Shown here piece after piece: positions 52,226 to 60,802 of a DNA stretch of 63,152 bases. Under the pieces are notes generated by a model, which was not told where the DNA came from, did no database searches, and worked only from the letters and a program-made list of their open reading frames with translations. Origin of the DNA: JAKSCF01 sp028279945 (GTDB lineage Bacteria; Bacillota; Clostridia; Peptostreptococcales; JAAYPU01); the NCBI GenBank assembly GCA_028279945.1, contig JANQMT010000213.1, positions 1 to 63,152 of the forward strand, given 5' to 3'. Numbering within the stretch: the stretch's first letter is position 1; each line of letters opens with the position of its first letter. Both the position numbers and the translations under genes were made by a program.

Positions 52226-53092
52226 ATGGGTAAAAAGCTGGATTTACATATTCATTCAAATTATAGTGCAGACGGTGAATATTCACCGGAATCCATTGTA
52301 GAAATGGCAAAAGAGGCTGGCATCAATAAAATAGCCATTACAGATCATAATTCTGTAAAAGGTGTTGAACCGGCAATTTTAAAAGGAAAAGAAATAGGTG
52401 TAGAAGTGATACCGGGCATTGAGATGGATTGTCATTATAATGGATTGAATTTGCATTTGCTTGGATATTATATCGATTATAAAAATCATAAATTCGAAGA
52501 CCTGGAAAAAAATATATTTGATCAAGAGATGTCTTTTGCAACAACAAAAATTGATAAATTAAGGGCAGGCACTGATTTAAATATAGATGAGAATAAGATA
52601 TTTGAAATTGCAAACGGCAATATCATTACAGGAGAGTTAATTGCTCAAGTGTTGATGGATGATCCTGCAAACAGAGATAATATTTTATTAAAACCATATT
52701 TCTGCGGTGGGGATAGGAGTGATATGCCCTATGTCAACTTTTATTGGGACTATTTTGCACAAGGGAAAATGGCGTATGTTCCAATTGAGTACATGACATT
52801 TAATGAAGGGATAGAATTAGTAAAAGAAACCGGGGGAATACCCATTATTGCCCATCCTGGAAATAATCTTAAAGATGATCTTAATATGATTAACCATTTA
52901 ATAAGAGAAGGACTTGAAGGCATTGAAGCATACAGCAGCTATCATACTAAAGAAGCTACAGACTATTTTTTGACGGTTGCTAAAAAAAATGGTCTGAGGA
53001 TAACTTATGGCAGTGATTTTCATGGAGAACATAAGCCTAATATTAGGTTAGGTGAGTTGGATTATGAAATTGATTTTGACGAAATATTATAA
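52226..53092 (+). CDS. PHP-domain phosphoesterase
   Basis: 288 residues. Metal-binding motifs DLHIHSNYSADG, TDHNSV, GIEMDC, IAHPGNN and YGSDFHGEHKP define a PHP (TrpH/YciV-like) phosphoesterase or nuclease. In relatives it acts on 3',5'-bisphosphonucleotides or RNA 5' ends. The start follows TGAGGTGAAAT. Confidence 0.8.
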   Translation: MGKKLDLHIHSNYSADGEYSPESIVEMAKEAGINKIAITDHNSVKGVEPAILKGKEIGVEVIPGIEMDCHYNGLNLHLLGYYIDYKNHKFEDLEKNIFDQEMSFATTKIDKLRAGTDLNIDENKIFEIANGNIITGELIAQVLMDDPANRDNILLKPYFCGGDRSDMPYVNFYWDYFAQGKMAYVPIEYMTFNEGIELVKETGGIPIIAHPGNNLKDDLNMINHLIREGLEGIEAYSSYHTKEATDYFLTVAKKNGLRITYGSDFHGEHKPNIRLGELDYEIDFDEIL

Positions 53093-53153
53093 GATCTAAT
53101 TTTGTTAGATTGGTAAAATGGCAAGAAAAAAGCAAGCTTTGAATATTAAAAAG

Positions 53154-53190
53154 AAACACATAAAGTTATATAACAGAATGTGTTTTTTTT
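53154..53190 (+). terminator. Intrinsic terminator after the PHP gene
   Basis: AAACACAT (53154-53161) pairs with ATGTGTTT (53178-53185), followed by Ts. Confidence 0.75.
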
Positions 53191-53328
53191 TGCCATTAGT
53201 AAATTAAGGCTGACAGATACTGAGAATACTCAATTTTTGGGACTGCTTGATTACGGTTGCAGGAGGCAATGCGTAAAAGATAGTTTTTATGTATAAAAAT
53301 TTGTTATAATAAATATGGGTGAAGCGAT

Positions 53329-54477
53329 ATGTATATTACTGTACAAGAGGCAATGCAGTTAAAAAAATTTAAAAAATTTAATTTGTTAGCCGGAGAAAGC
53401 GGTCTTAATAATAAAATTGAGAAGATTAGTATTTTGGATTATGAAATTGTTGATCAGGTTGAAAACCAATTTTTTAAAAATGAATTTACTTTATCCAGTT
53501 TATTTGGTGCAAGGGACAATGCATCCCTTATTCTTAAATCAATTAAATATTTAATCGCTAATGGTGTTACCGGATTAGCAATTAAAAATGTCTATTACAA
53601 AGAGCTTCCCGAGGAAGTTCTAACATTTGCGGATGATAATCATTTCCCAATCTTTATGTTTGACAGCAGTGTTTTTTTTGAAGATGTCATAACCGATGTG
53701 AGAGACTTATTAAGAGATTTGGAAAAAGGAAAGCAGCTGGAGTATAAAATTGATTCTTTACTTAGAAATCCAAGCACAGATAATCAGAACATTGAACTTT
53801 TTTATGAAATTGCCGGCTTTAATAATTTACCGTATCAAGTCTTATGTATTACTGAACGAGAAAAACAATCCAAAAGCCGGCTTCTAACAATATTGGAGTC
53901 CTCCAGAAATCTTAAACTAGATGCCATAAAAGGTGTTATTAAATATTATAATGGCGTTTTGATCATCTATTCTACCGAACAATTCAATCCAAAACTATTT
54001 AATGTGGATTTGTCCAATATATTGATCCACCCTGAATGTTTTTATATTGGAAAAAGCCGGTTTTATCAGAATAGAAAAAATTTAAAAGAAGCCGTTCAGC
54101 AAGCTTTGTGGGCATCAAAAGTAGCTGAGATAGAGCATATAAAAGAAATGTGTTATGAAGATATTGGAACATACAAGTTGATTATTCCATACGCAGAAGA
54201 TGAAAGGTTTAGAAAATTTGCCAAGGATATTTTAACGCCTATTGTTCAATATGATAAAAAGCATGGTACGGAGCTTTTAGAAACCATTGGGATATTTATA
54301 AAAAATGAGGCAGATATTGCAAAAACTGCTGATGAGATTCATCAACATAACAATACGATTCGGTATCGGATATCTAAAATAAAAAAAATATTGGATATGG
54401 AATCAGCAGACAGCTCTTTTTATGAACAGATTTCCATTGCTTTAAAAGTGATAAAGTTAAAAGGTCTTGACTTTTGA
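53329..54477 (+). CDS. PucR-family transcriptional regulator
   Basis: 382 residues. N-terminal PucR domain (about 5-125, TVQEAMQLKKFKKFNLLAGESGLNNKI), a middle sensor region, and C-terminal PucR-type HTH (about 325-380, TADEIHQHNNTIRYRISKIKKIL). PucR proteins respond to purine or amine-type metabolites. TATAAT at 53305-53310 and GGGTGAAG before the ATG. It is immediately followed by the decarboxylase gene, its probable target. Confidence 0.85.
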   Translation: MYITVQEAMQLKKFKKFNLLAGESGLNNKIEKISILDYEIVDQVENQFFKNEFTLSSLFGARDNASLILKSIKYLIANGVTGLAIKNVYYKELPEEVLTFADDNHFPIFMFDSSVFFEDVITDVRDLLRDLEKGKQLEYKIDSLLRNPSTDNQNIELFYEIAGFNNLPYQVLCITEREKQSKSRLLTILESSRNLKLDAIKGVIKYYNGVLIIYSTEQFNPKLFNVDLSNILIHPECFYIGKSRFYQNRKNLKEAVQQALWASKVAEIEHIKEMCYEDIGTYKLIIPYAEDERFRKFAKDILTPIVQYDKKHGTELLETIGIFIKNEADIAKTADEIHQHNNTIRYRISKIKKILDMESADSSFYEQISIALKVIKLKGLDF

Positions 54478-54575
54478 AAAATTTCAAAGTCAGGGCCTTA
54501 ACTTTTAGTTATTTTTAATGCATTGTACAACCCTGCTTGGATAAAATGAAGTATATAAATATCGGAGGTGGGTGT

Positions 54576-56012
54576 ATGAAGACAGTATTTGATCAATTAC
54601 AATTTTTAAGCGCAAGAGATGGACACCTTTATATGGAAGGAATCGATTTAATAGATTTAGCACAACAATATGGAACACCTTTATATGTTTATTCAGAGAA
54701 ACGGCTAAAAGAAAATGTAAATGAAATTCTATCTTCTTTTCGTGCTTTTCATCCTAAGACATCTTTGCACTATGCCGCTAAATGTGATGCGACACTGGCT
54801 AATTTGCAAATCATTAATGAGGCCGGCAGTGATATTGAGGTTAACTCAGGAGGAGAGTTGTTTAAAGCATTACATGCAGGATTTCAGGGCAATCAAATTA
54901 TTTTTAATGGTGTTGCTAAAACCGTTGATGAAATAAAATTGGCGATAGACAATAATATCAAATCCATTAATGTAGATTCAGAGTTTGAGTTAAAAAGAAT
55001 AATAGAAGTTGCAAAGTACCTAAAAAAGAAAGCCAATGTAATGATTCGATTTGTTCCGGAAGTATCTACCGGTGTGGTAAAAGGAAATGAAACCGGAACC
55101 CATGAATCTAAGTTTGGTATTACACAAGATAAAATCATTGAAGTGTATCAAGAATGTCTGTCCCATGAAAATGTATTCAATATAAGAGGTATTCATTTTC
55201 ATATCGGAACTCAGACATATGATCTTAAATCTTTTATAGATGCATTTAAGGTAATGTTAAAAATGACAATAGAAGTATATCAAAAGACCGGTTATAAGCC
55301 TGAGATGCTAAATATAGGCGGTGGTCTTCCGGTACCGCATTTAATCGATATTACAGCAAGTCAGTATATGCCGGAAAATATATATGCTATGTTAAGAGGG
55401 GATTTATCCATTCAACAAATTGCTGAAGCAGTAACGGATGAAATGAAGTCGGCAAAGGTAGAAATATGGGCACCTGAATTTAAGGACTTTTTCAATCACT
55501 GTGAGTTGATCGTTGAGGCAGGTCGGAAAGTGGTATGTGATGCAGCTGTATTGCTTTCTACAGTTGAAAACCGGAAAAAACGAGAAGCCATAAATGAGAA
55601 TTGGATGATGCTGGATGCAGGGTTTAATACATTATTAGAAGTCAAGACGTATTCTTGGTACTATCATATGTTATCTGCAAATAAAATTGATGAACCACAT
55701 ATCAAGCATTATAAAGTAGGAGGACCTTGCTGTGATTCAGGTGATGTGTACTTTGATATTGATGAACATATTAACCTTCCGGACTATCGAAAGCTTCCTG
55801 AATCTACAGAGGTTGGCGACATCATTGCCATGTTGAATGTGGGGGCATACGGAACACCGACTATGTCAAATTATAACGGCAGACCAAAAGCTGCTATTGT
55901 ATTAATTCAAGAAAATGGAACGGTTTCCATCAGCAGAAATCGTGAAGCGTATATTGATTTGCTTACCAATGAATATGCATTAAATCAACTCAGAAAAGAT
56001 GAAAATAAATAA
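54576..56012 (+). CDS. PLP-dependent group IV decarboxylase (LysA/DapDC-like)
   Basis: 478 residues. Alanine-racemase-fold barrel with the PLP-Lys motif LHYAAKCDATLANLQII, GSDIEVNSGGEL, HFHIGTQTYD, NIGGGLP, and C-terminal GGPCCDSGDVYFD and NVGAYGTPT. It resembles diaminopimelate decarboxylase but is about 60 residues longer, with an insertion around residues 265-310. The substrate could be an amino acid other than DAP, for example ornithine, lysine or a D-amino acid. ATG 54576 follows GGAGGTG. It pairs with the PucR regulator. Confidence 0.78.
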   Translation: MKTVFDQLQFLSARDGHLYMEGIDLIDLAQQYGTPLYVYSEKRLKENVNEILSSFRAFHPKTSLHYAAKCDATLANLQIINEAGSDIEVNSGGELFKALHAGFQGNQIIFNGVAKTVDEIKLAIDNNIKSINVDSEFELKRIIEVAKYLKKKANVMIRFVPEVSTGVVKGNETGTHESKFGITQDKIIEVYQECLSHENVFNIRGIHFHIGTQTYDLKSFIDAFKVMLKMTIEVYQKTGYKPEMLNIGGGLPVPHLIDITASQYMPENIYAMLRGDLSIQQIAEAVTDEMKSAKVEIWAPEFKDFFNHCELIVEAGRKVVCDAAVLLSTVENRKKREAINENWMMLDAGFNTLLEVKTYSWYYHMLSANKIDEPHIKHYKVGGPCCDSGDVYFDIDEHINLPDYRKLPESTEVGDIIAMLNVGAYGTPTMSNYNGRPKAAIVLIQENGTVSISRNREAYIDLLTNEYALNQLRKDENK

Positions 56013-56080
56013 TTTTTGAATATAAACTGCACAGAAAAAAGAGCAATACTTCTCAATAATAGATAAAAGACTCAACTCTA

Positions 56081-56124
56081 TTAGGCAGTACGTAGTATAA
56101 ATATCTTATACTACGTACACCTAA
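56081..56124. promoter_or_regulatory. Long perfect hairpin downstream of the decarboxylase
   Basis: GTACGTAGTATAA (56088-56100) pairs perfectly with TTATACTACGTAC (56106-56118), extended outward by TTAGG/CCTAA. It lacks a T-tract and lies just before a true terminator. It may be a 3' RNA stabiliser or a protein-binding palindrome. Confidence 0.5.
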
Positions 56125-56138
56125 GAGAGGAGGACCAC

Positions 56139-56169
56139 AATCAGATTTATTTTAATCTGATTTTTTTGT
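56139..56169 (+). terminator. Intrinsic terminator of the PucR-decarboxylase unit
   Basis: AATCAGATT (56139-56147) pairs with AATCTGATT (56154-56162), followed by seven Ts. Confidence 0.85.
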
Positions 56170-56271
56170 TTTTATATTCACATTGACAAAGCCTTGTGCC
56201 CATGATATGTTAAAAACTAAGTAAACTTAAAAAGTGAAAATAGTATACTTGTTATGCTGAAAGGAGCCGAA

Positions 56272-57279
56272 ATGAGCAAAAAAGGGATTATTATAGGAAT
56301 CATAATTATTTTAATAAGCTCAGGTTATTTTATTAAAGAAAAATATATGCAGCCTAATGATGAAATTATTGAAGCAACAGGTACGATTGAAGCCACAACT
56401 GTTGATTTAACCGCACGATTGCCCGGCACTATAAAAGAATACTATTTTACGACAGGAGATGAAGTCAAAAAAGAAAATACGGTAGTAGAGTTAATAAGAA
56501 ATGATTTAATGGCTCAGAAAGAAAGAGATCTTTCAAGTGTAGAAAAAGCAGAAGCGTATTTAAAAGACTTACAATCAGGTGCAAGAAAAGAAGAGTTAGA
56601 AAAAGCAGAAGCAAATGTCAACATTGCTAAAATTAATTTAGAACAGGCTTCTGTAGATTTAGAAAGGGCTAAAGGATTATATGAGTCAAGTGCTATTACC
56701 CGTAATGATTTAGAAAAATTCCAGAATAATTTTGATGTATGGAACTTTAAATTACAAGAGGCAGAAGCAGCTTTAGAGTTGTTATATGCCGGCAGCAGGC
56801 CTGAGCAGATTGAAGCTTCTAAGATAGAGGTCGAAAGATTGAAGGCAGTTTTAAAAGCTACGGAAGCTATGTTAGAGGATACGATTTTAAAGTCAAGTAT
56901 AGATGGAGTAGTCCTTAATAAAAATTATGAAAATGGAGAGTATGTTCAAATGGGGGCTGCTGTAGCTACCATTGCAGATTTAAATGATCTTTGGATTAAT
57001 GTATATATATCGATAGATGATTTGCCTTTTATAAAACTTAGTGATCCTGTTATTTTCAATGTTAGCGGAATGGATAAAGATTTTAACGGAATGATTGAAG
57101 AAATTGCTACAGAAGGAGAATTTACGCCTAAAACAATTTTAACTAAAGAGGAAAGAACCAATGTCGTGTTTAAAGTGAAAATCAAAATCATACTTGATGA
57201 AAAGGCATTGGGCATATTAAAGCCAGGCATGCCGGCTGATGTTGTTTTTGATCGGAGGCGTGACAATGATCAAAACTGA
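56272..57279 (+). CDS. HlyD-family membrane fusion protein
   Basis: 335 residues. N-terminal anchor helix (about 5-22), biotinyl-lipoyl part (TVDLTARLPGTIKEYYFTTGDEVKK), long coiled coil (about 70-195, Glu/Ala/Lys-rich) and the second lipoyl half (LKSSIDGVVLNKNYENGEYV). It links an ABC exporter to the outside. ATG 56272 follows AAAGGAG. First gene of an operon of the YbhG-F-S-R kind. Confidence 0.87.
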   Translation: MSKKGIIIGIIIILISSGYFIKEKYMQPNDEIIEATGTIEATTVDLTARLPGTIKEYYFTTGDEVKKENTVVELIRNDLMAQKERDLSSVEKAEAYLKDLQSGARKEELEKAEANVNIAKINLEQASVDLERAKGLYESSAITRNDLEKFQNNFDVWNFKLQEAEAALELLYAGSRPEQIEASKIEVERLKAVLKATEAMLEDTILKSSIDGVVLNKNYENGEYVQMGAAVATIADLNDLWINVYISIDDLPFIKLSDPVIFNVSGMDKDFNGMIEEIATEGEFTPKTILTKEERTNVVFKVKIKIILDEKALGILKPGMPADVVFDRRRDNDQN

Positions 57280-58156
57280 TAGATTATACAAAACCTTCGG
57301 TAAGATTCAGGCAGTAGATGATGTCTCCCTTCATGTAGAAGATAAAGATATATTCGGCCTTGTGGGGCCTGACGGTGCGGGGAAAACGACTTTAATGCGA
57401 ATGATCTGTGGATTGATGACACCTAGCAGGGGTAGTGTTCATATATTGGGAAAAAATTTGGATAAGCACGATGAAATTAAAAGCTATCTAGGTTATATGC
57501 CCCAAAAGTTTAGCCTTTATGGTGATCTTACCGTAATGGAAAACATTCATTTTATTGCGTCGTTATACGGTTTGGATAACCATACTTACAAAAAAAGAGT
57601 GGAAGAAATATTACAGATAACTAACTTGATGCCATTTAAAGATAGGTTTGCAGACCATTTATCAGGCGGTATGAAACAAAAATTAGCATTAACATGTGCA
57701 TTAGTGACACGACCTCAAATATTAGTTTTGGATGAGCCGACTTATGGTGTAGATCCGGAGTCACGAAAAGAATTTTGGCGTATTCTTTACAGATTAAATC
57801 AGGAAGGTGTTACGATTTTGGTCTCAACACCCTATATGGATGAAGCGGACTTATGTAAGAAAATAGCTTTTATCAATCAAGGTAAAATAGTTGGAGTAGA
57901 TACACCTGTCAATTTAAAGAAAAAATTTGTTTATAAAATATTTGAATTATCTTCGGAGTTAAAAGCAGTAAAAGAAATCAAGAAAATATCCAGTGTGATA
58001 GATGCGTATTTTTATGGAAATAAGATACACATAACCGTTACAGAAGAAAATTTCCTTAAAGCAGCACTAGAAGAAATGATGTTGACACCTTTTAGCATTA
58101 AAGAAATACCACCTTCCATGGAGGATGTTTTTGTTTTCATGGCCGAAAAGAGGTGA
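57266..58156 (+). CDS. ABC exporter ATPase, first of two
   Basis: 296 residues. Walker A GPDGAGKTTL, signature LSGGMKQKLAL, Walker B ILVLDEPTYGVDPES. It corresponds to the N-terminal half of fused YbhF-type ATPases. The start at 57266 follows GGAGGCGTG and overlaps the HlyD gene by 14 bp. Confidence 0.88.
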   Translation: MIKTDRLYKTFGKIQAVDDVSLHVEDKDIFGLVGPDGAGKTTLMRMICGLMTPSRGSVHILGKNLDKHDEIKSYLGYMPQKFSLYGDLTVMENIHFIASLYGLDNHTYKKRVEEILQITNLMPFKDRFADHLSGGMKQKLALTCALVTRPQILVLDEPTYGVDPESRKEFWRILYRLNQEGVTILVSTPYMDEADLCKKIAFINQGKIVGVDTPVNLKKKFVYKIFELSSELKAVKEIKKISSVIDAYFYGNKIHITVTEENFLKAALEEMMLTPFSIKEIPPSMEDVFVFMAEKR

Positions 58157-58160
58157 TGGT

Positions 58161-59090
58161 ATGAAAAGCGTAGTCGTAACAAAGAATCTAACAAGAAAAT
58201 TCGGTGATTTTACGGCAGTTGATCAATTGAGTATATCCATTAATAAAGGAGAAATATACGGCTTTTTAGGGCCAAATGGTGCAGGAAAATCTACAACCAT
58301 TAAAATGCTTTGCGGTATATTAGAACCGACTTCAGGCACAGGAACTATATTGAATTATGACTTGCTGAGTGAGACCGATAAGATAAAGAGCCGAATTGGT
58401 TATATGTCTCAGAAATTCAGTCTTTATGAAGATTTAACGGTAAAAGAGAATATGAATTTTTATGCCGGTATATATAACTTGTCTAAAAAAGAAAAGAGAG
58501 AACGGATAAAAGAATTAATTGAGACGGTCCAATTACATGATGTTGAAAATGAATTGGTAGAGAATTTAAGCAGTGGATGGAAGCAAAGAGTTGCTTTAAG
58601 TTGTGCGATTATTTCTAAACCCGCCCTTCTTTTTTTAGACGAGCCTACCAGTGGGGTAAGTCCTACAAGCAGAAGGGAGTTTTTTGATATCATTCAGGAT
58701 ATTGCTCACTCAGGAACGACTATCATGATATCCACTCATTTTATGGATGAAGCTGAGCGATGTCATCGTATTGCTTTTATTTCAAACGGATTATTATTAG
58801 CTATGGATACGCCGGAAAACTTAAAACGAAATATTTTAGAAGGCTATTTGGTACAAATAAAAATACCTGATTTCATGGACAAGATTCAAGAAATCGAGAC
58901 ACTGCCTTATGTTAAAGATTGCAGCATTCATGGGTCTGTTTTACATGTGTTGTTAAAAGAGAAAACAAATGCATTCATCTTTGAGAAATGGTGTGGTGTA
59001 AAAGTGAAACCTATTATACCTTCACTAGAAGATGTATTTTTAAGTTTAGTAAAGGGTCAGAGAGAAGGAGGACGCAATGAACTTAAATAG
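58161..59090 (+). CDS. ABC exporter ATPase, second of two
   Basis: 309 residues. Walker A GPNGAGKSTT, a variant signature LSSGWKQRVAL, Walker B LLFLDEPTSGVSPTS. It is the equivalent of the C-terminal half of YbhF. ATG 58161 follows AGAGGTGATG, 5 bp after the first ATPase stop. It overlaps the permease gene by 14 bp. Confidence 0.88.
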   Translation: MKSVVVTKNLTRKFGDFTAVDQLSISINKGEIYGFLGPNGAGKSTTIKMLCGILEPTSGTGTILNYDLLSETDKIKSRIGYMSQKFSLYEDLTVKENMNFYAGIYNLSKKEKRERIKELIETVQLHDVENELVENLSSGWKQRVALSCAIISKPALLFLDEPTSGVSPTSRREFFDIIQDIAHSGTTIMISTHFMDEAERCHRIAFISNGLLLAMDTPENLKRNILEGYLVQIKIPDFMDKIQEIETLPYVKDCSIHGSVLHVLLKEKTNAFIFEKWCGVKVKPIIPSLEDVFLSLVKGQREGGRNELK

Positions 59091-60192
59091 GATTAAAGCC
59101 GTTTTATATAAAGAATTTCTTCATATGCGTAGAGATAAGATGACACTTGCCTTAATTTTTATGTTGCCAATGGTACAATTATTGCTGTTTGGGTATGCCA
59201 TTCAAACAGAAGTCAAACATATTAATACCGTCGTATTTGACCAATCTATGTCATATGAAAGCAGAGAAATGCTTGAAAGCTTTTCCGCCTCGGGCTACTT
59301 TGATATAAAATATGCTGCAAGCAGCTATGACGAAGTAACAAAAAAAATTGACAGTGGTAAAGCAAAGGCCGGTATCATCTTTCCTCCAGATTACAGCCGT
59401 AATGTAAGTAAAGGAGAAACAGCACAGATTCAAGTGATTGTAGATGCCAGTGATAATATGGTCGCTAACCAAGCTATAGCTGTTGCTAATTCACTCGCTT
59501 TAATTAAATCTCAAGAAGTAATTTCCCAAAAGACGAACGCGTCGAGTTTACCCTATGATGTAAGAGTACGCCCATGGTATAATCCGGATGGCATTACTGC
59601 ATATTATATGGTACCGGCAATTCTAGGTATTGTCGTTACAATGACTATGGTGTTGATTACATCCATAGGTATAGTAAGGGAAAGAGAAAGAGGCAACCTG
59701 GAACAATTAATGGTAACGCCTATCAAATCAATAGAATTAATGATAGGTAAAATTATTCCTTATATAGGATTAGGCTATATGCAGATAACGGTTGCCTTAT
59801 TAATAGGTGTTATTGTTTTTAATGTGCCCATAAAGGGAAGTATCTTGCAATTGTATGTATTAACTTTGTTCTTTATTACTGCATCACTAGGGTTGGGGAT
59901 ATTAATATCTAATATAGCCAAAACACAAATGCAAGCGATGCAGATGGCATTCTTTGTGATGCTTCCGAGTATTTTGCTGTCAGGATTTATGTTCCCAAGG
60001 GAAGCAATGCCTAAGATCATATATTATTTAAGCAATATAATACCTTTGACTTATTATCTGGATATTATTAGAGGCATTATATTAAAAGGAATCGGTTTTT
60101 CATATCTAATTGGACAGGTTATTGCCTTATTAGTTTTTTCAGTAGTACTTCTAACTTTAAGTTCATTAAAGTTTAAAAAGAAAATAGCATAA
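59077..60192 (+). CDS. ABC-2 type exporter permease (YbhS/R-like)
   Basis: 371 residues. One N-terminal helix, a large extracytoplasmic domain (about 45-170), then five helices with LMVTPIKSIELMIGKIIPYI and FFVMLPSILLSGFMFPREAMP. Only one permease gene is present, so it probably works as a homodimer with the two ATPases. The substrate may be a drug or lipid-like compound. Confidence 0.87.
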   Translation: MNLNRIKAVLYKEFLHMRRDKMTLALIFMLPMVQLLLFGYAIQTEVKHINTVVFDQSMSYESREMLESFSASGYFDIKYAASSYDEVTKKIDSGKAKAGIIFPPDYSRNVSKGETAQIQVIVDASDNMVANQAIAVANSLALIKSQEVISQKTNASSLPYDVRVRPWYNPDGITAYYMVPAILGIVVTMTMVLITSIGIVRERERGNLEQLMVTPIKSIELMIGKIIPYIGLGYMQITVALLIGVIVFNVPIKGSILQLYVLTLFFITASLGLGILISNIAKTQMQAMQMAFFVMLPSILLSGFMFPREAMPKIIYYLSNIIPLTYYLDIIRGIILKGIGFSYLIGQVIALLVFSVVLLTLSSLKFKKKIA

Positions 60193-60220
60193 TCAATAGG
60201 TTTAAAAGGAGTTGATTAAC

Positions 60221-60784
60221 ATGAAAAACAGAGTCATAAATGCCTATTTTCGTTTATTGCCAACAAAAGGTCTTTACCATGTGACCATGGATGAATTATC
60301 AAAAGAAGCGGGTATCAGTAAAAGAACCCTCTATCGTTATTTTGAAACAAAAGATGCACTAATTGATGAGCTTTTCAATCATTTTTTTGATAGGATGAAT
60401 CATGAAATAGATGAAACCATTAGAAAAAATAATTGTGCAGAAGATATTTTTGATGGCATGTCAGAGATTGTTTGCGGATCAGGACAAACCATGATTAATC
60501 CTGTAGTATTGGAAGATTTGAGACAGTATTACCCCCACTACTGGGAAAAGCTTGATCGGTTTCGCATCAATAATATTGAAAAAGTGATTCACTCAGTAAT
60601 TGAGGAAAACCCTGAATGTGCCAAGGACATAGATCCACGTTTGGTTAGTAAAATTATAATAAGTTCTATGCAAGCCATACTAAACCCCTACTATGTTGCC
60701 AGCAATAATCTACCCATTAAAGAAACAGCAAGGCAAATGTTAGCGTTTTTTAAAAGAGGACTAGGCATTAATAGTGATAATTAA
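60221..60784 (+). CDS. TetR-family regulator of the ABC exporter
   Basis: 187 residues. HTH at about 18-50 (TMDELSKEAGISKRTLYRYFETKDALIDELF). ATG 60221 follows AAAAGGAG. It is the last gene of the exporter operon, the usual place for a local repressor that responds to the exported compound. Confidence 0.86.
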   Translation: MKNRVINAYFRLLPTKGLYHVTMDELSKEAGISKRTLYRYFETKDALIDELFNHFFDRMNHEIDETIRKNNCAEDIFDGMSEIVCGSGQTMINPVVLEDLRQYYPHYWEKLDRFRINNIEKVIHSVIEENPECAKDIDPRLVSKIIISSMQAILNPYYVASNNLPIKETARQMLAFFKRGLGINSDN

Positions 60785-60802
60785 ATAAAAGGAGAGCATA
60801 CC

